Source: Rhodobacteraceae bacterium F11138 (GTDB lineage Bacteria; Pseudomonadota; Alphaproteobacteria; Rhodobacterales; Rhodobacteraceae). From it: DNA of 64,000 nt. A program made the position numbers and the translations under genes. Location of the stretch: the NCBI GenBank assembly GCA_016521575.1, contig JAEKDP010000005.1, forward strand, positions 214,256 through 278,255, given 5' to 3'. Below, one piece after another: positions 27,348 through 37,585 of the stretch; within the stretch, counting starts at the first letter, position 1; the number at the start of each line of letters is the position of its first letter. The notes beneath the pieces are model-generated. The model was not told where the DNA came from and searched no databases. It saw only the letters and a program-made list of their open reading frames with translations.

Positions 27348-27680
27348 GGCTGGGGTCTAGCCCGCGATTTCCTGACCTGCAAGCTGCACGCGCAAGAGGT
27401 GCCGCCAGCGGCCCGGATGGCTCTTTGGACCATGGATCCTGAACAAGAGCGCTATCTGGATCGTGGCGGCACCGGTGACATCAGACATGGCCCCGGTCGA
27501 ACGCCGAAGCTGACCCGCAAACCCCCAAATATTCTGGTGCGGCAGTCTTTTACTGGTTAGGTACCCCTCAACCCGAGAGGTATGGAAAATATATGGCATC
27601 TGGACTAGAAGGCCGAAATGGGAAAACAATTCGACCATTCCCCTCTGGGAAATGTGCGCTTTACCTGCGGGACACTGAAC

Positions 27681-28139
27681 ATGAATGAATCTGGCAGCTA
27701 TCTGAAAAAGCACACCGAGGCGTTGGTCAAGGATGTCGGTATCGAGGCCGCCTGCCGGTTGACCGGAAAGTCCAAGGCGACCCTGGGGCGGTACTATTCG
27801 GAGCATGACGAACATGCGGACCGGTTCATGCCGGTGGATGCGGTGGCCAAGCTGGAATCCGTGTCTACCTTTCCGCATGTCACCAGCGCGTTGGCGGATC
27901 TGAAGAAGATCACCCTGTCCTATGACGACCGCCATCCCAACAAGCCGGACTCCGGCGGCGTGAATTCCGATGTGATCGCGTTAAGTCAGCGGTTCGCGAT
28001 GTTGATGGCCGAGTACCAGCAATCAATCGAAGACGGGGTGATTTCGATAAACGAGGCCAAGCGGCTGCTGCGCGAAACCCTGCTGTTGCAACAGGTGTTG
28101 ATCGACATGAAGCTGCATCTGGAAGAAGAAAGCTGCTGA
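27681..28139 (+). CDS. Unknown protein with helix-turn-helix-like region
   Basis: A 152-residue protein I cannot assign to a named family. Residues about 12-40 (EALVKDVGIEAACRLTGKSK then ATLGRYYSEHDEHADRF) look like an HTH, with the turn at LTGKSKATLGRYY. The C-terminal half is helical and charged and ends LLLQQVLIDMKLHLEEESC. The start is uncertain: ATG 27681 has GGGAC at -11, while ATG 27618 has AAGG at -5 and would add 21 residues. It is divergent from tdk and convergent with the KAS III gene. A DNA-binding regulator is plausible but unproven. Confidence 0.65.
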   Translation: MNESGSYLKKHTEALVKDVGIEAACRLTGKSKATLGRYYSEHDEHADRFMPVDAVAKLESVSTFPHVTSALADLKKITLSYDDRHPNKPDSGGVNSDVIALSQRFAMLMAEYQQSIEDGVISINEAKRLLRETLLLQQVLIDMKLHLEEESC

Positions 28140-28185
28140 CCGGCCGTCCAGCGATTTCAGCTGCTGCCCCCGGCGGGTCTGTGTT

Positions 28186-29310
28186 TCAACCGTGGCGTTG
28201 CACCAGAACCGATCCGACCGAATATCCGGCGCCAAAGGAACAGATCAGCCCGTAGTCGCCGTCCTGCAGGTCGCTGGAGTATTTTGAGAACGCGATGGTC
28301 GACCCCGCCGACGAGGTGTTGGCGTAATCCTGCAGGATATTGGGTTGCTCGTCAGGCTCCGGAGACCGGCCCAGCACCTTTCGGCCGATGAAATCATTCA
28401 TCGCCTTGTTGGCCTGATGCAGCCAGAGCCGTTTGAGATCCGAAGCCTGCACATCGTCCGCGGCGATATGATCGGCGATATGGGCGCTGACCATAGGCAG
28501 CACCTCCTTGAAGACCTTGCGGCCGTTTTGCATGAATTGCATGTCACGGCGGTCCTTGACGCCATCGGGACGCGAGCGCCGCAGAAAGCCGTTGTTGTTG
28601 CGGATGTTGTTGGAAAAATCGGTGGCGCAGCGGGTGGATTTGATTTCGAAATACCCGTTTCCGGCATCTTCTGCCCGTTCGATCACCACGGCGGTGGCCA
28701 CGTCTCCGAAGATGAAATGACAGTCCCGGTCCCGCCATTCCAGATGCCCCGAACAGATTTCGGGGTTGACCACCAGAGCCTTGCGCACGGACCCGGCGCG
28801 GATCATGTCGGCGGCGGCCTGAATGCCAAAGGTCGCCGAGGAACAGGCCACGTTCATGTCAAAGGCAAAGCCCTGTATTCCCAACAGGTTCTGGATTTCG
28901 ATTGCCATCGCCGGATAGGCGCGTTCCATGTTCGAGGCGGCACAGATCACCAGGTCGATATCCGCCGTATCACGGCCCGCCTGAAGCAGCGCCTTGCGGG
29001 CCGCGTCAACGCCCATTTCCGCCATCAGCGAAGGTTCATCATCCGAGCGTTGTCGCAACGCCGGATACATCCGGTCCGGGTCGAGTATCCCGGATTTGTC
29101 GATGACATGGCGCCGTTCGATACCCGAGGCCTTGAAGATGAAATCTTCGCTGGAATGTTCCTTGGCCTGCAGTTCACCCGCCGCGATCGCATCGGCGTGC
29201 CGGGCGTTGTAGCGGTCGGCATAGGCGTTGAAGGCCAGGACCAGTTCGGCGTTCGTGATGATCGAGTCCGGGGTGAATACCCCGGTGCCTGAAATGGCGG
29301 CTGTGTGCAT
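28186..29310 (-). CDS. Beta-ketoacyl-ACP synthase III family protein, long form
   Basis: A 374-residue thiolase-fold condensing enzyme. The catalytic Cys is in NVACSSATFGIQAA near residue 174, His in LWLHQANKAMNDF near 300, and Asn in DYANTSSAGS near 335. It is longer than housekeeping FabH (about 320) and lacks its usual N-terminal sequence, so it may prime from longer acyl-CoAs or act in a special pathway. AGGAG precedes ATG 29310. No acp or fab genes adjoin it. Confidence 0.88.
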   Translation of the reverse strand: MHTAAISGTGVFTPDSIITNAELVLAFNAYADRYNARHADAIAAGELQAKEHSSEDFIFKASGIERRHVIDKSGILDPDRMYPALRQRSDDEPSLMAEMGVDAARKALLQAGRDTADIDLVICAASNMERAYPAMAIEIQNLLGIQGFAFDMNVACSSATFGIQAAADMIRAGSVRKALVVNPEICSGHLEWRDRDCHFIFGDVATAVVIERAEDAGNGYFEIKSTRCATDFSNNIRNNNGFLRRSRPDGVKDRRDMQFMQNGRKVFKEVLPMVSAHIADHIAADDVQASDLKRLWLHQANKAMNDFIGRKVLGRSPEPDEQPNILQDYANTSSAGSTIAFSKYSSDLQDGDYGLICSFGAGYSVGSVLVQRHG

Positions 29311-29436
29311 GACGGGCTCCTGAGACGGTCGGAAATTCTGGACCGGAACCCGCGTCAAGGTCAAGTCCGGGCAGGTGGTGGCGGGGCAATCCGGCCGCGC
29401 GAAGATCGGCGCGGCTGTTCGGGTGGATCGTGCCGG

Positions 29437-32400
29437 TTATCCCTGCAGCGCCTTCACGCTCACGTCGTCTTCGGCCTGCGCCTTGATCGCCAGAGCCGCG
29501 GCATGCGAACCGGCGGCGGTGGTGAAATAGGGGATCTTGTCATACAGCGCGATGGTGCGGATGGATTTGCTGTCTTCGACGGCCTGTGCGCCTTCGGTCG
29601 AATTCATCACCAGTTGGATATCGCCATCCTTCATCATGTCGGTGATGTCCGGACGGCCTTCGTAGACCTTGTTGACCTGCGCGCAGGCGATACCATGCTC
29701 GGCCAGCCAGTTTTGGGTGCCGCGCGTGGCGACGATGGTGAAGCCAAGGCCGGACAAGATCTGCGCCGCCTCCAGCATTTCCGGAGTCTTGTCGGCATCC
29801 TTGATCGACAGAAAGGTGCAACCCGACGTCGGCAGCGCCATGCCCGCGCCCATCTGCGCCTTGAGAAACGCGCGCGGAAAGTCGCGATCCCATCCCATGA
29901 CTTCGCCGGTCGAACGCATTTCGGGGCCAAGGATCGTATCGACACCGGGGAACCTGGCAAAGGGCAGCACCGCTTCCTTGACCGAAAACCACGGCATCAT
30001 CGGATCGGCCAGTGTCATCGGATCGGCCAGGGGCAGCACCGTGTCGTAATCGGCATCGACATCATAGGCCGCGCGCATCGGGAAATCGGCCAGTTTCTCA
30101 CCGGCCATCACCCGGGCCGCGATCGAGGCGATCGCCGAATCCGTGGCCTTGGCAACAAAGGGCACGGTACGGCTGGCGCGGGGGTTGACCTCGATCAGGA
30201 AAATCTCGTCGTCTTTCACCGCGAACTGGATGTTCATCAAGCCGACCACGTTCAGCGCGTGGGCCAACGAGTGGGTCTGTTCCTTGACCGCCTGGATGAT
30301 CTCGGGCGACAGCGAGTAGGGCGGCAACGAACAGGCACTGTCCCCCGAATGCACGCCGGCTTCTTCGATGTGCTGCATGATGCCCGCGACATGCACGTCG
30401 GTGCCGTCGCAGATTGCATCGACGTCCAGTTCGACAGCCCCCGAGAGATAGCTGTCCAGCAGCACCGGGCTGTCGCCCGACACCACCACCGCATCCGAGA
30501 TATAGCGTTCCAGCTGCGCCTGGTCGCGTACGATTTCCATGGCGCGACCACCCAGCACATAAGAGGGGCGGATCACCAGCGGAAAGCCGATCTGCCCTGC
30601 GATCTCGAACGCCTGCTGATCGGTGCTGGCGATCCCGTTGTTGGGTTGCTTCAGGCCAAGTCCCTGCAACAGCTTCTGAAACCGCTCGCGGTCTTCGGCC
30701 AGGTCAATGGCATCGGGCGTGGTGCCCAGGATCGGGATGCCTTCGTCATGCAGCGCATTGGCCAGCTTCAGTGGGGTCTGTCCGCCGAACTGCACGATGA
30801 CGCCGTGCAGGGTGCCTTTCTGCTGTTCGGCCCGCAGGATCTCCATGACGTGCTCAAAGGTCAGCGGTTCGAAATACAGCCGGTCGGACGTGTCATAGTC
30901 GGTGGACACGGTTTCCGGGTTGCAGTTGACCATGATGGTTTCATAACCCGCGTCCGTCAGCGCATAACAGGCGTGGCAGCAGCAATAGTCGAATTCGATC
31001 CCCTGGCCGATGCGGTTGGGACCACCGCCCAGAATGACCACTTTGCGGCTGTCCGACGGGCGCGCCTCGCATTCGACTTCGCCCATCATCGGCTCTTCGT
31101 AGGTCGAGTACATATAAGGCGTCTGGGCTTCGAATTCGGCGGCGCAGGTGTCGATACGCTTGAACACGGCGGTCACGCCCATGTTGTGACGCGCGCGGCG
31201 CACATTGGCTTCGTCGCGCCCGGTGAGCGCGCCGAGCCGGGCATCGGTAAAGCCCATCATCTTGAGATCGCGCAGACCCTCGGTTGTTGTGGGCAGGCCC
31301 TGCTTGCGCAGCTGTGCCTCGGTTTCGACGATCTCGCGGATGCGGGCCAGGAACCAGGGGTCGAACATGGTGACGGCGTGGATTTCGTCATCCGACATGC
31401 CGTGACGCATGGCCTGGGCGATGGTGCGCATGCGGTCCGGGGTCTGCTGACTGATCGCCTTGATGATGGGGGTCTTGTCCTCGACCTCTTCCCAGATGCC
31501 GACCGTCAGGCCGGGAATGGCGATCTCGTCAAATCCGGTCAGGCCGGATTCCATGCTGGCCATCGCCTTTTGCAGCGATTCATGGATGGTGCGGCCGATG
31601 GCCATGGCCTCGCCCACCGATTTCATCGCCGTGGTCAGATAGGGTTCGGAGCCGGGGAATTTCTCGAAGGCGAATTTCGGGATTTTGGTGACCACATAGT
31701 CGATTGTCGGCTCGAACGACGCCGGCGTGACCTTTGTTATGTCATTGTCCAGCTCGTCCAGCGTATAGCCCACCGCCAGTTTCGCCGCAATTCTGGCAAT
31801 CGGAAAGCCGGTGGCCTTGGACGCCAGCGCCGAAGACCGTGACACGCGCGGGTTCATTTCAATCACCACCATGCGGCCATCCGCCGGGTTCACCGCCCAT
31901 TGCACGTTCGAGCCGCCGGTTTCCACGCCGATCTCGCGCAAAACGGCGATGCTGCCGTTGCGCATGATCTGGTATTCCTTGTCGGTCAGGGTCAGGGCCG
32001 GGGCCACGGTGATCGAATCGCCCGTGTGCACGCCCATCGGATCGACGTTTTCAATGGAACAGACGATGATCGCATTGTCGGCGGTGTCGCGCACCACCTC
32101 CATTTCATATTCTTTCCAACCCAGCAGGGATTCGTCGACCAGGATCTGACCCATCGGGCTTGCATCCATGCCCGAGCGGCAGAAATGTTCGTAGTCGTCG
32201 CGGTTATAGGCGACACCGCCACCCGTGCCCCCCATGGTGAAGGCGGGGCGGATGATGGCGGGCAGGCCGACCTCTTCCAGCGCGTCCAGCGCGATGCGCA
32301 CGCCTGCGGCGAGATCTTTCTTGCCGTTGTCATCCTTGGGTGCGGTCACAATGGTTGCTTTGGGATTTTCAATGCCCAATCGGTCCATGGCGTCGCGGAA

Positions 32401-32793
32401 CAGCTTGCGATCCTCGGCCATTTCGATGGCTTCGCGCTTGGCACCGATCATTTCGACACCGTATTTCGCCAGCACACCCATTTCTTCCAGCGCCAGGCTG
32501 GTGTTCAGCCCGGTCTGTCCGCCCATGGTGGGCAGCAACGCGTCGGGGCGCTCTTTTTCGATGATCTTGGCAACGACTTCGGGGGTGATCGGTTCGATAT
32601 AGGTGGCGTCGGCCATGCCCGGGTCGGTCATGATGGTGGCGGGGTTCGAATTAACCAGGATGACCCGATAGCCCTCTTCGCGCAGCGCCTTGCAGGCCTG
32701 TGCCCCGGAATAGTCGAATTCACAGGCTTGCCCGATCACGATGGGTCCCGCTCCGATGATCATGATCGACTGGATGTCGGTTCTCTTCGGCAT
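29437..32793 (-). CDS. carB: Carbamoyl-phosphate synthase large subunit
   Basis: A 1118-residue enzyme that makes carbamoyl phosphate for arginine and pyrimidine synthesis with the CarA glutaminase (not in this window). It has two tandem ATP-grasp halves, the first starting [20 protein letters not shown] at residues 10-29 and the second with [22 protein letters not shown]-terminal MGS-type allosteric domain includes [23 protein letters not shown] 32793 (MPKRTDIQS) is the family start. It is monocistronic, separated from aspS by about 380 bases. Confidence 0.98.
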   Translation of the reverse strand: MPKRTDIQSIMIIGAGPIVIGQACEFDYSGAQACKALREEGYRVILVNSNPATIMTDPGMADATYIEPITPEVVAKIIEKERPDALLPTMGGQTGLNTSLALEEMGVLAKYGVEMIGAKREAIEMAEDRKLFRDAMDRLGIENPKATIVTAPKDDNGKKDLAAGVRIALDALEEVGLPAIIRPAFTMGGTGGGVAYNRDDYEHFCRSGMDASPMGQILVDESLLGWKEYEMEVVRDTADNAIIVCSIENVDPMGVHTGDSITVAPALTLTDKEYQIMRNGSIAVLREIGVETGGSNVQWAVNPADGRMVVIEMNPRVSRSSALASKATGFPIARIAAKLAVGYTLDELDNDITKVTPASFEPTIDYVVTKIPKFAFEKFPGSEPYLTTAMKSVGEAMAIGRTIHESLQKAMASMESGLTGFDEIAIPGLTVGIWEEVEDKTPIIKAISQQTPDRMRTIAQAMRHGMSDDEIHAVTMFDPWFLARIREIVETEAQLRKQGLPTTTEGLRDLKMMGFTDARLGALTGRDEANVRRARHNMGVTAVFKRIDTCAAEFEAQTPYMYSTYEEPMMGEVECEARPSDSRKVVILGGGPNRIGQGIEFDYCCCHACYALTDAGYETIMVNCNPETVSTDYDTSDRLYFEPLTFEHVMEILRAEQQKGTLHGVIVQFGGQTPLKLANALHDEGIPILGTTPDAIDLAEDRERFQKLLQGLGLKQPNNGIASTDQQAFEIAGQIGFPLVIRPSYVLGGRAMEIVRDQAQLERYISDAVVVSGDSPVLLDSYLSGAVELDVDAICDGTDVHVAGIMQHIEEAGVHSGDSACSLPPYSLSPEIIQAVKEQTHSLAHALNVVGLMNIQFAVKDDEIFLIEVNPRASRTVPFVAKATDSAIASIAARVMAGEKLADFPMRAAYDVDADYDTVLPLADPMTLADPMMPWFSVKEAVLPFARFPGVDTILGPEMRSTGEVMGWDRDFPRAFLKAQMGAGMALPTSGCTFLSIKDADKTPEMLEAAQILSGLGFTIVATRGTQNWLAEHGIACAQVNKVYEGRPDITDMMKDGDIQLVMNSTEGAQAVEDSKSIRTIALYDKIPYFTTAAGSHAAALAIKAQAEDDVSVKALQG

Positions 32794-33171
32794 GGCGCGG
32801 TTCCTCTGGCTGGTGAGTCCCGGGCACCCCCAAGTGCCCAAATCGTCCTGCGTTATAGGGATGGGCCGCGCGGGTGCAAGGCCAGAAGCGGCAAGAATTT
32901 GCATCGGGCGTTATACGTCGATGGTCAGATGCCGGCCTGGGCGCACGGGACCGCCCCCGGGTGGGGCATTGGTTTGGATCCTGCGTCTCGGGGCCGGGCG
33001 GCCATGTCGGGGAATTTGCCCGTTGCAGGCGTGATCCGAACAGGAAATGCACGGCGCGGGCCGCATCCGGCCCGGTTTCAGCGGGCTGACAGGTCAACAT
33101 GGCTTGACTTTTGCCGCGCCGCCCTGTGTACCGACGCGACGCCAGAAACCACTCAACACGAGGCATTTCTC
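32794..33171. other. Divergent intergenic region, carB and aspS
   Basis: About 380 bases between the two divergent genes. Some frames are open across it, but none gives a recognisable protein, and the upstream extension of the aspS frame lacks family similarity. It must hold both promoters and leaders. I see no clear riboswitch or attenuator. Confidence 0.5.
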
Positions 33172-34962
33172 ATGCACGCCTATCGCAGTCAAACCTGTGC
33201 CGATCTGACCGCCGCCAATGTCGGCGATACTGTCCGCCTGTCCGGTTGGGTCCATCGGGTCCGCGATCACGGCGGGGTTCTGTTCATCGACCTGCGGGAC
33301 CACTATGGCGTGACGCAGGTGTTGTGTGATGGCGACAGCGCGGCCTTTGCCGAGTTGGAGAAGGTACGCAGCGAATGGTGCATCCGCGTGGATGGCACCG
33401 TCAAGGCGCGGGATGCCGAATTGGTCAATCCCAAACTGCCCACCGGCGAGATCGAGGTCTATGTCCGCGACGTCGAAGTGCTGGGCGCAGCCGAGGAACT
33501 GCCGCTGATCGTCTTTGGCGATCAGGAATACCCCGAGGAAACCCGCCTGCGGTATCGTTATCTGGACCTGCGCCGCGACGCGATGCAGCGCAACATGACG
33601 CTGCGTTCGGACGTGGTGGCATCCATGCGCCGCCGGATGTGGGACAAGGGGTTCCGCGAATATCAGACCCCGATCATCACCGCCTCCAGCCCCGAAGGTG
33701 CGCGCGATTTTCTGGTGCCGTCGCGTTTGCATCCGGGCAAATTCTATGCGCTGCCACAAGCCCCGCAGCAGTTCAAGCAGCTGATCATGGTCAGCGGGTT
33801 CGACAAGTATTTCCAGATCGCCCCCTGTTTTCGCGACGAGGATCCGCGCGCCGACCGCTCGCCCACCGATTTCTATCAGCTCGACCTGGAAATGTCGTTC
33901 GTGACCCAGCAGGACGTGTTCGACACCATTCAACCGGTGCTGCAGGGTGTGTTCGAAGAATTCGGCGAGGGTGCCAGGGTCGATACAGAATGGCCGCAGA
34001 TCAGCTATCGCGATGCGGCGTTGTGGTATGGCACCGACAAGCCGGACCTGCGCAATCCTATCAAAATGCAAGTGGTCTCCGACCACTTTCGCGATTCCGG
34101 CTTTGCGATTTTCGCAAAGCTGCTTGAGCAGGACGGCACCGAGATCCGCGCCATTCCTGCCCCCGGCGGAGGGTCACGCAAGTTCTGTGACCGGATGAAT
34201 GCCTTTGCCCAGAAAGAGGGTCTGCCGGGCATGGGATATATCTTCTGGCGCGATCAGGGCAATGGCATGGAAGCCGCCGGTCCTCTGGCCAAGAACATCG
34301 GCCCCGAGCGCACCGAGGCGATCCGACAGCAGCTGGACCTGGGCGTGGGCGATGCGGCGTTCTTCCTGGGTGGCAAGCCGAAGAGTTTCGAGAAGGTCGC
34401 GGGCAAGGCGCGCGATGTGATCGGCGCGGAGCTGAACCTTACCGAGAAGGACCGCTTTGCCTTTGCCTGGATCGTCGATTTTCCGATCTTTGAGGCGGAT
34501 GAGGAAACCGGCAAGATCGATTTCGAACATAACCCGTTCTCGATGCCGCAAGGGGGCATGGAGGCGCTGGAAGGCGATCCTCTCAAGGTGCTGGGCTATC
34601 AGTATGATCTGTCCTGCAATGGCTATGAACTGGTCAGCGGTGCGATCCGGAACCACAAGCCCGAGATCATGTTCAAGGCCTTCGAAATCGCCGGGTATGG
34701 CAAGGACGAGGTCGAGAAACGCTTTGGCGGCATGGTCAATGCGTTCCAATACGGCGCCCCGCCGCATGGGGGCTGTGCTGCTGGCATCGACCGGATCGTG
34801 ATGCTGCTGGCGGATACTGCGAACATTCGCGAAGTCATCATGTTCCCGATGAACCAGCGGGCCGAAGACCTGATGATGAACGCGCCCAGCGACCCCACCA
34901 GCGATCAGCTGATGGAGCTTGGACTGCGGGTTATCCCACAGGATGACGACCCGGCGGTCTGA
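33172..34962 (+). CDS. aspS: Aspartyl-tRNA synthetase (Asp/Asn)
   Basis: A 596-residue class II synthetase that charges tRNA-Asp, and possibly tRNA-Asn in the indirect Asn route. It has the OB-fold anticodon domain ([20 protein letters not shown]), motif 2 around [20 protein letters not shown], and motif 3 with [20 protein letters not shown]. The bacterial GAD insertion lies between. GAGG at 33159-33162 supports ATG 33172. No gatCAB is seen here. Confidence 0.98.
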   Translation: MHAYRSQTCADLTAANVGDTVRLSGWVHRVRDHGGVLFIDLRDHYGVTQVLCDGDSAAFAELEKVRSEWCIRVDGTVKARDAELVNPKLPTGEIEVYVRDVEVLGAAEELPLIVFGDQEYPEETRLRYRYLDLRRDAMQRNMTLRSDVVASMRRRMWDKGFREYQTPIITASSPEGARDFLVPSRLHPGKFYALPQAPQQFKQLIMVSGFDKYFQIAPCFRDEDPRADRSPTDFYQLDLEMSFVTQQDVFDTIQPVLQGVFEEFGEGARVDTEWPQISYRDAALWYGTDKPDLRNPIKMQVVSDHFRDSGFAIFAKLLEQDGTEIRAIPAPGGGSRKFCDRMNAFAQKEGLPGMGYIFWRDQGNGMEAAGPLAKNIGPERTEAIRQQLDLGVGDAAFFLGGKPKSFEKVAGKARDVIGAELNLTEKDRFAFAWIVDFPIFEADEETGKIDFEHNPFSMPQGGMEALEGDPLKVLGYQYDLSCNGYELVSGAIRNHKPEIMFKAFEIAGYGKDEVEKRFGGMVNAFQYGAPPHGGCAAGIDRIVMLLADTANIREVIMFPMNQRAEDLMMNAPSDPTSDQLMELGLRVIPQDDDPAV

Positions 34963-35042
34963 CCGGGTCGTTCGGGCCGGATCGCAGGCATCGCCCCGGA
35001 TCTAGTGTTGTGAACCGGAGGGTGTGCGCCTAGGGTTGCGTC

Positions 35043-35765
35043 ATGAGCGATGTTTCCGAACACAGGCCCTTGGGCGCACCGGTTGAGAACTGGACCCCGC
35101 CCCGGGTTCCCGAAGGCGAGACCTTGCAGGGTCGATACGCGCGGCTCCTGCCGCTGGCCGCCGATGTTCATGCCGCACCGTTGCATCGCGCCTATGCCGG
35201 GCAGGATGCGATATGGGACTACATGCCATGCGGTCCTTTCCGGTCCGAGTCCGCCTATGCCGAATGGATTGGAGAGACCGTCGCCGACCCGGCACATCTT
35301 TTCTATGCGATTACGGATCTGGATCACGGCACAGTGGGCGGCGTGGCCAGCTATTTGCGGATCGCTCCGGTGGCCGGGTCTATCGAGGTGGGCAATATCA
35401 GCTTTGGCCCGGATCTGCAGCGCACCCGTGCGGCCACCGAGGCCATGGTTTTAATGATGAACTGGGCTTTTGATGCGGGTTATCGGCGGTATGAATGGAA
35501 ATGCAATGCGCTGAATGCGCCATCCCGTCGTGCCGCCCAGCGATTGGGGTTCAGCTATGAGGGTGTATTCCGTCAGGCGCTGGTGGTGAAGGGGCGCAAC
35601 CGGGATACGGCGTGGTTTGCGATCATAGATCGCGAATGGCCGGCGCTGAAGCAGGCGTATGAGCAATGGCTGGATCCGGACAATTTCGATGACACGGGGC
35701 GCCAGATCGTGTCTCTGGGCGATTTGACCGGGCCGATCCGGGTGTCTTCGGATCCGACGCTCTGA
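35043..35765 (+). CDS. GNAT family N-acetyltransferase (RimJ/RimL-like)
   Basis: A 240-residue protein with a GNAT domain from about residue 30 to 195. It shows a hydrophobic core strand in VGNISFGPDLQRTRAATEAM then VLMMNWAFDAGYRR, where QRTRAATEA is the acetyl-CoA loop, and the C-terminal NAPSRRAAQRLGFSYEGVF, the usual final motif. The substrate is unknown. It stands between aspS and the convergent small-protein/response-regulator pair. Confidence 0.88.
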   Translation: MSDVSEHRPLGAPVENWTPPRVPEGETLQGRYARLLPLAADVHAAPLHRAYAGQDAIWDYMPCGPFRSESAYAEWIGETVADPAHLFYAITDLDHGTVGGVASYLRIAPVAGSIEVGNISFGPDLQRTRAATEAMVLMMNWAFDAGYRRYEWKCNALNAPSRRAAQRLGFSYEGVFRQALVVKGRNRDTAWFAIIDREWPALKQAYEQWLDPDNFDDTGRQIVSLGDLTGPIRVSSDPTL

Positions 35766-35773
35766 TCGGGGAC

Positions 35774-35902
35774 TCAATTGCCGCCAAACAGATTCTGTTT
35801 GACGCGATCGGGAAAGCGGCGACGTTCGCGGCCCGCCAGAACCGCCTGCAGGACCAGTACCAGACCCAGCGAACACAGAGCCGCGAGACAGCTGACCAAC
35901 AT
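35774..35902 (-). CDS. Very small membrane protein after the response regulator
   Basis: A 42-residue frame with one strong hydrophobic segment (MLVSCLAALCSLGLVLVLQA) and a basic tail (GRERRRFPDRVKQNL). ATG 35902 lies one base past the stop of the response regulator (TGAGATG), and AAAAGGG sits about 10 bases upstream, so coupled translation is likely. Short length means it could be missed by annotation. I do not know its function; a membrane partner of the regulator is a guess. Confidence 0.55.
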   Translation of the reverse strand: MLVSCLAALCSLGLVLVLQAVLAGRERRRFPDRVKQNLFGGN

Positions 35903-35903
35903 C

Positions 35904-36623
35904 TCAGATCGCCCTTTTCTGTTCCAGACGTTCGCGCACCAGCCCGGCGATGCGGGCGGTATCCGTAGCGACCGGGCCGCCGCGTTTGCGCGCCAGCGCC
36001 AGCGATTCGGCGGCTTGCGCCAGGATGGTGTCTTCCGCGCTGCGGGCGACGCCGCCGACGAATTGCGCCACATAGTCAAGCGTCGCGCCTTCGGCCTGAT
36101 CGCTGAGGACATCGGCGACGTGTGCCATGTCGTCCTGATAGGCGATGGGATCGGGGCAGATGATTTCATCATTGACGGCCCGTGGCCCCAGGGGGCGTTG
36201 CTCGATGGGAAAACGCGACAGGACCGCCTCCTGGAATATGGCGAGCGACGTGATCGGCTTGGCCAGGAAACCGTCGGCCCCGGCGGCGATGGCGGCGTCT
36301 TCGACGCATTCATCGCCCGAGGTGGCCAGGATGACCGGCACCCGCGGCACGGCGGAGGAAAGTTCCTCGATCAGTTCGGTGCCCGAACCGTCGGGCAGGC
36401 CCAGATCGACGATCAGCACCGCGGGGCGGTAGACCTGCAGGTGGCGCCGGGCTGAACGCAGACAATCCGCGCGGCGGATTCGCGCGCCGCTGCGCAGACA
36501 GAGCAGGCGCATTGCTTCGCAGGCAAAACGGCTGTCTTCCACAACCAGGATGGTCAGCCCCAACAACGGCCGGTTTGCGGTCGAGATGCGGTGCGGGGCG
36601 ACAAACGGATCGAACTCGTCCAT
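35904..36623 (-). CDS. Response regulator with REC domain and no DNA-binding domain
   Basis: A 239-residue protein. The REC domain spans about residues 22-135: LTILVVEDSRF has the acidic pair E29/D30, the phosphoacceptor is D73 in LIVDLGLPDGSG, T101 is in ILATSGDE, and K122 in GFLAKPI. The last ~100 residues form helices without an HTH or enzyme motif. It may act by protein contact. No histidine kinase is adjacent. It is divergent from the methylmalonyl-CoA epimerase gene, and the 42-residue membrane protein follows it. Confidence 0.87.
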   Translation of the reverse strand: MDEFDPFVAPHRISTANRPLLGLTILVVEDSRFACEAMRLLCLRSGARIRRADCLRSARRHLQVYRPAVLIVDLGLPDGSGTELIEELSSAVPRVPVILATSGDECVEDAAIAAGADGFLAKPITSLAIFQEAVLSRFPIEQRPLGPRAVNDEIICPDPIAYQDDMAHVADVLSDQAEGATLDYVAQFVGGVARSAEDTILAQAAESLALARKRGGPVATDTARIAGLVRERLEQKRAI

Positions 36624-36776
36624 GGTGGGCTCCTCTCAGCAGACGCGACTCACGCTAGGTGTCGTTGGCTAACAGGCCGTTAACAGGCGCGCGAATTGGT
36701 CCCCTTGCCCCCGGAGCGGTCGCGCCGCATAACACGCGCAGACGCATAGAGACCTGATTCAGCAAGGAGTTCCATC

Positions 36777-37181
36777 ATGATCGGCCGCCTCAACCACGTC
36801 GCCATCGCCGTTCCGGATCTGGATGCCGCATCGGCGCAATATGCCAACGCGCTTGGGGCCAAGGTCGGCGCGCCGCAGGATGAGCCGGATCATGGGGTCA
36901 CGGTGGTGTTCATCGAACTGCCGAACACCAAGATAGAACTGCTGTACCCGTTGGGTGAAAACAGCCCGATTCAGGGGTTTCTGGACAAGAACCCGTCGGG
37001 CGGCATCCATCACGTCTGTTACGAGGTCGAGGACATATTGGCGGCGCGCGACCATCTGCAGGCGAGCGGCGCGCGGGTGCTGGGCAGCGGTGAACCCAGG
37101 ATTGGCGCTCATGGAAAGCCGGTCCTGTTTCTGCACCCCAAGGATTTCAACGGCTGTCTGGTGGAACTGGAACAGGTCTGA
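36777..37181 (+). CDS. mce: Methylmalonyl-CoA epimerase
   Basis: A 134-residue glyoxalase/VOC-fold metalloenzyme that interconverts (R)- and (S)-methylmalonyl-CoA in propionyl-CoA use. It begins IGRLNHVAIAVPDLDAASAQ, with the metal His in NHVAIA. The second metal set is GIHHVCYEVED near residue 80 and the Glu in GCLVELEQ at the end. AAGGAG precedes ATG 36777. The next gene, DUF1467, lies 22 bases downstream, as often seen in this family. Confidence 0.95.
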   Translation: MIGRLNHVAIAVPDLDAASAQYANALGAKVGAPQDEPDHGVTVVFIELPNTKIELLYPLGENSPIQGFLDKNPSGGIHHVCYEVEDILAARDHLQASGARVLGSGEPRIGAHGKPVLFLHPKDFNGCLVELEQV

Positions 37182-37203
37182 ACGGACCGGAAAGGGGGCC
37201 CCA

Positions 37204-37485
37204 ATGGGCATTACATCGGCAATCGTACTGTATGCAGTGTTCTGGTTCATGACCTTTCTGGTCGTCTTGCCCATCCGGATCACAACCCAGGGCGACGCGG
37301 GCGAGGTGGTGCCGGGCACCCATGCGGGGGCACCGCAGACGCACAATCTGAAGAAAAAAGCGCTGATCACCACCGGGCTGGCGCTGGTATTGTGGGGGAT
37401 AACCGTTGCGGTGATTCTGTCCGGGGTGATCAGCGTGCGCGATCTGGACTGGTTCCACCGGATGGGGCCGGTCGAACCGGTGTGA
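37204..37485 (+). CDS. DUF1467 family membrane protein
   Basis: A 93-residue protein with two hydrophobic segments: MGITSAIVLYAVFWFMTFLV at the N-terminus and TTGLALVLWGITVAVILSGV near residue 58. Between them sits the conserved DAGEVVPGTHAGAP stretch and the charged KKK. These match DUF1467, a family of unknown function that often follows mce. GGGGGCCC precedes the ATG. It probably shares the mce transcript. Confidence 0.85.
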   Translation: MGITSAIVLYAVFWFMTFLVVLPIRITTQGDAGEVVPGTHAGAPQTHNLKKKALITTGLALVLWGITVAVILSGVISVRDLDWFHRMGPVEPV

Positions 37486-37585
37486 TCTGAAGGTGCGCCT
37501 GACGGCGCGTTCGATTCCATTGCGTTCAGGCCACGCGGGCCATGAGGGATGCGAGGGGATGATTTTCCGCCAAGGGTCTGAAAGG

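Noticed and set aside
29394..29415. GCCGCGC/GCGCGGC inverted repeat after carB as a terminator
   Set aside because: Seven-base stem without a T-run in the carB direction; this is expected by chance in such GC-rich DNA.
29305..31842. An 845-codon plus-strand frame across carB
   Set aside because: It is antisense to a complete carB and has no family signature.
31900..33171. An N-terminal extension of aspS by 424 residues
   Set aside because: It is antisense to carB for most of its length, and the AspRS family begins at [13 protein letters not shown].
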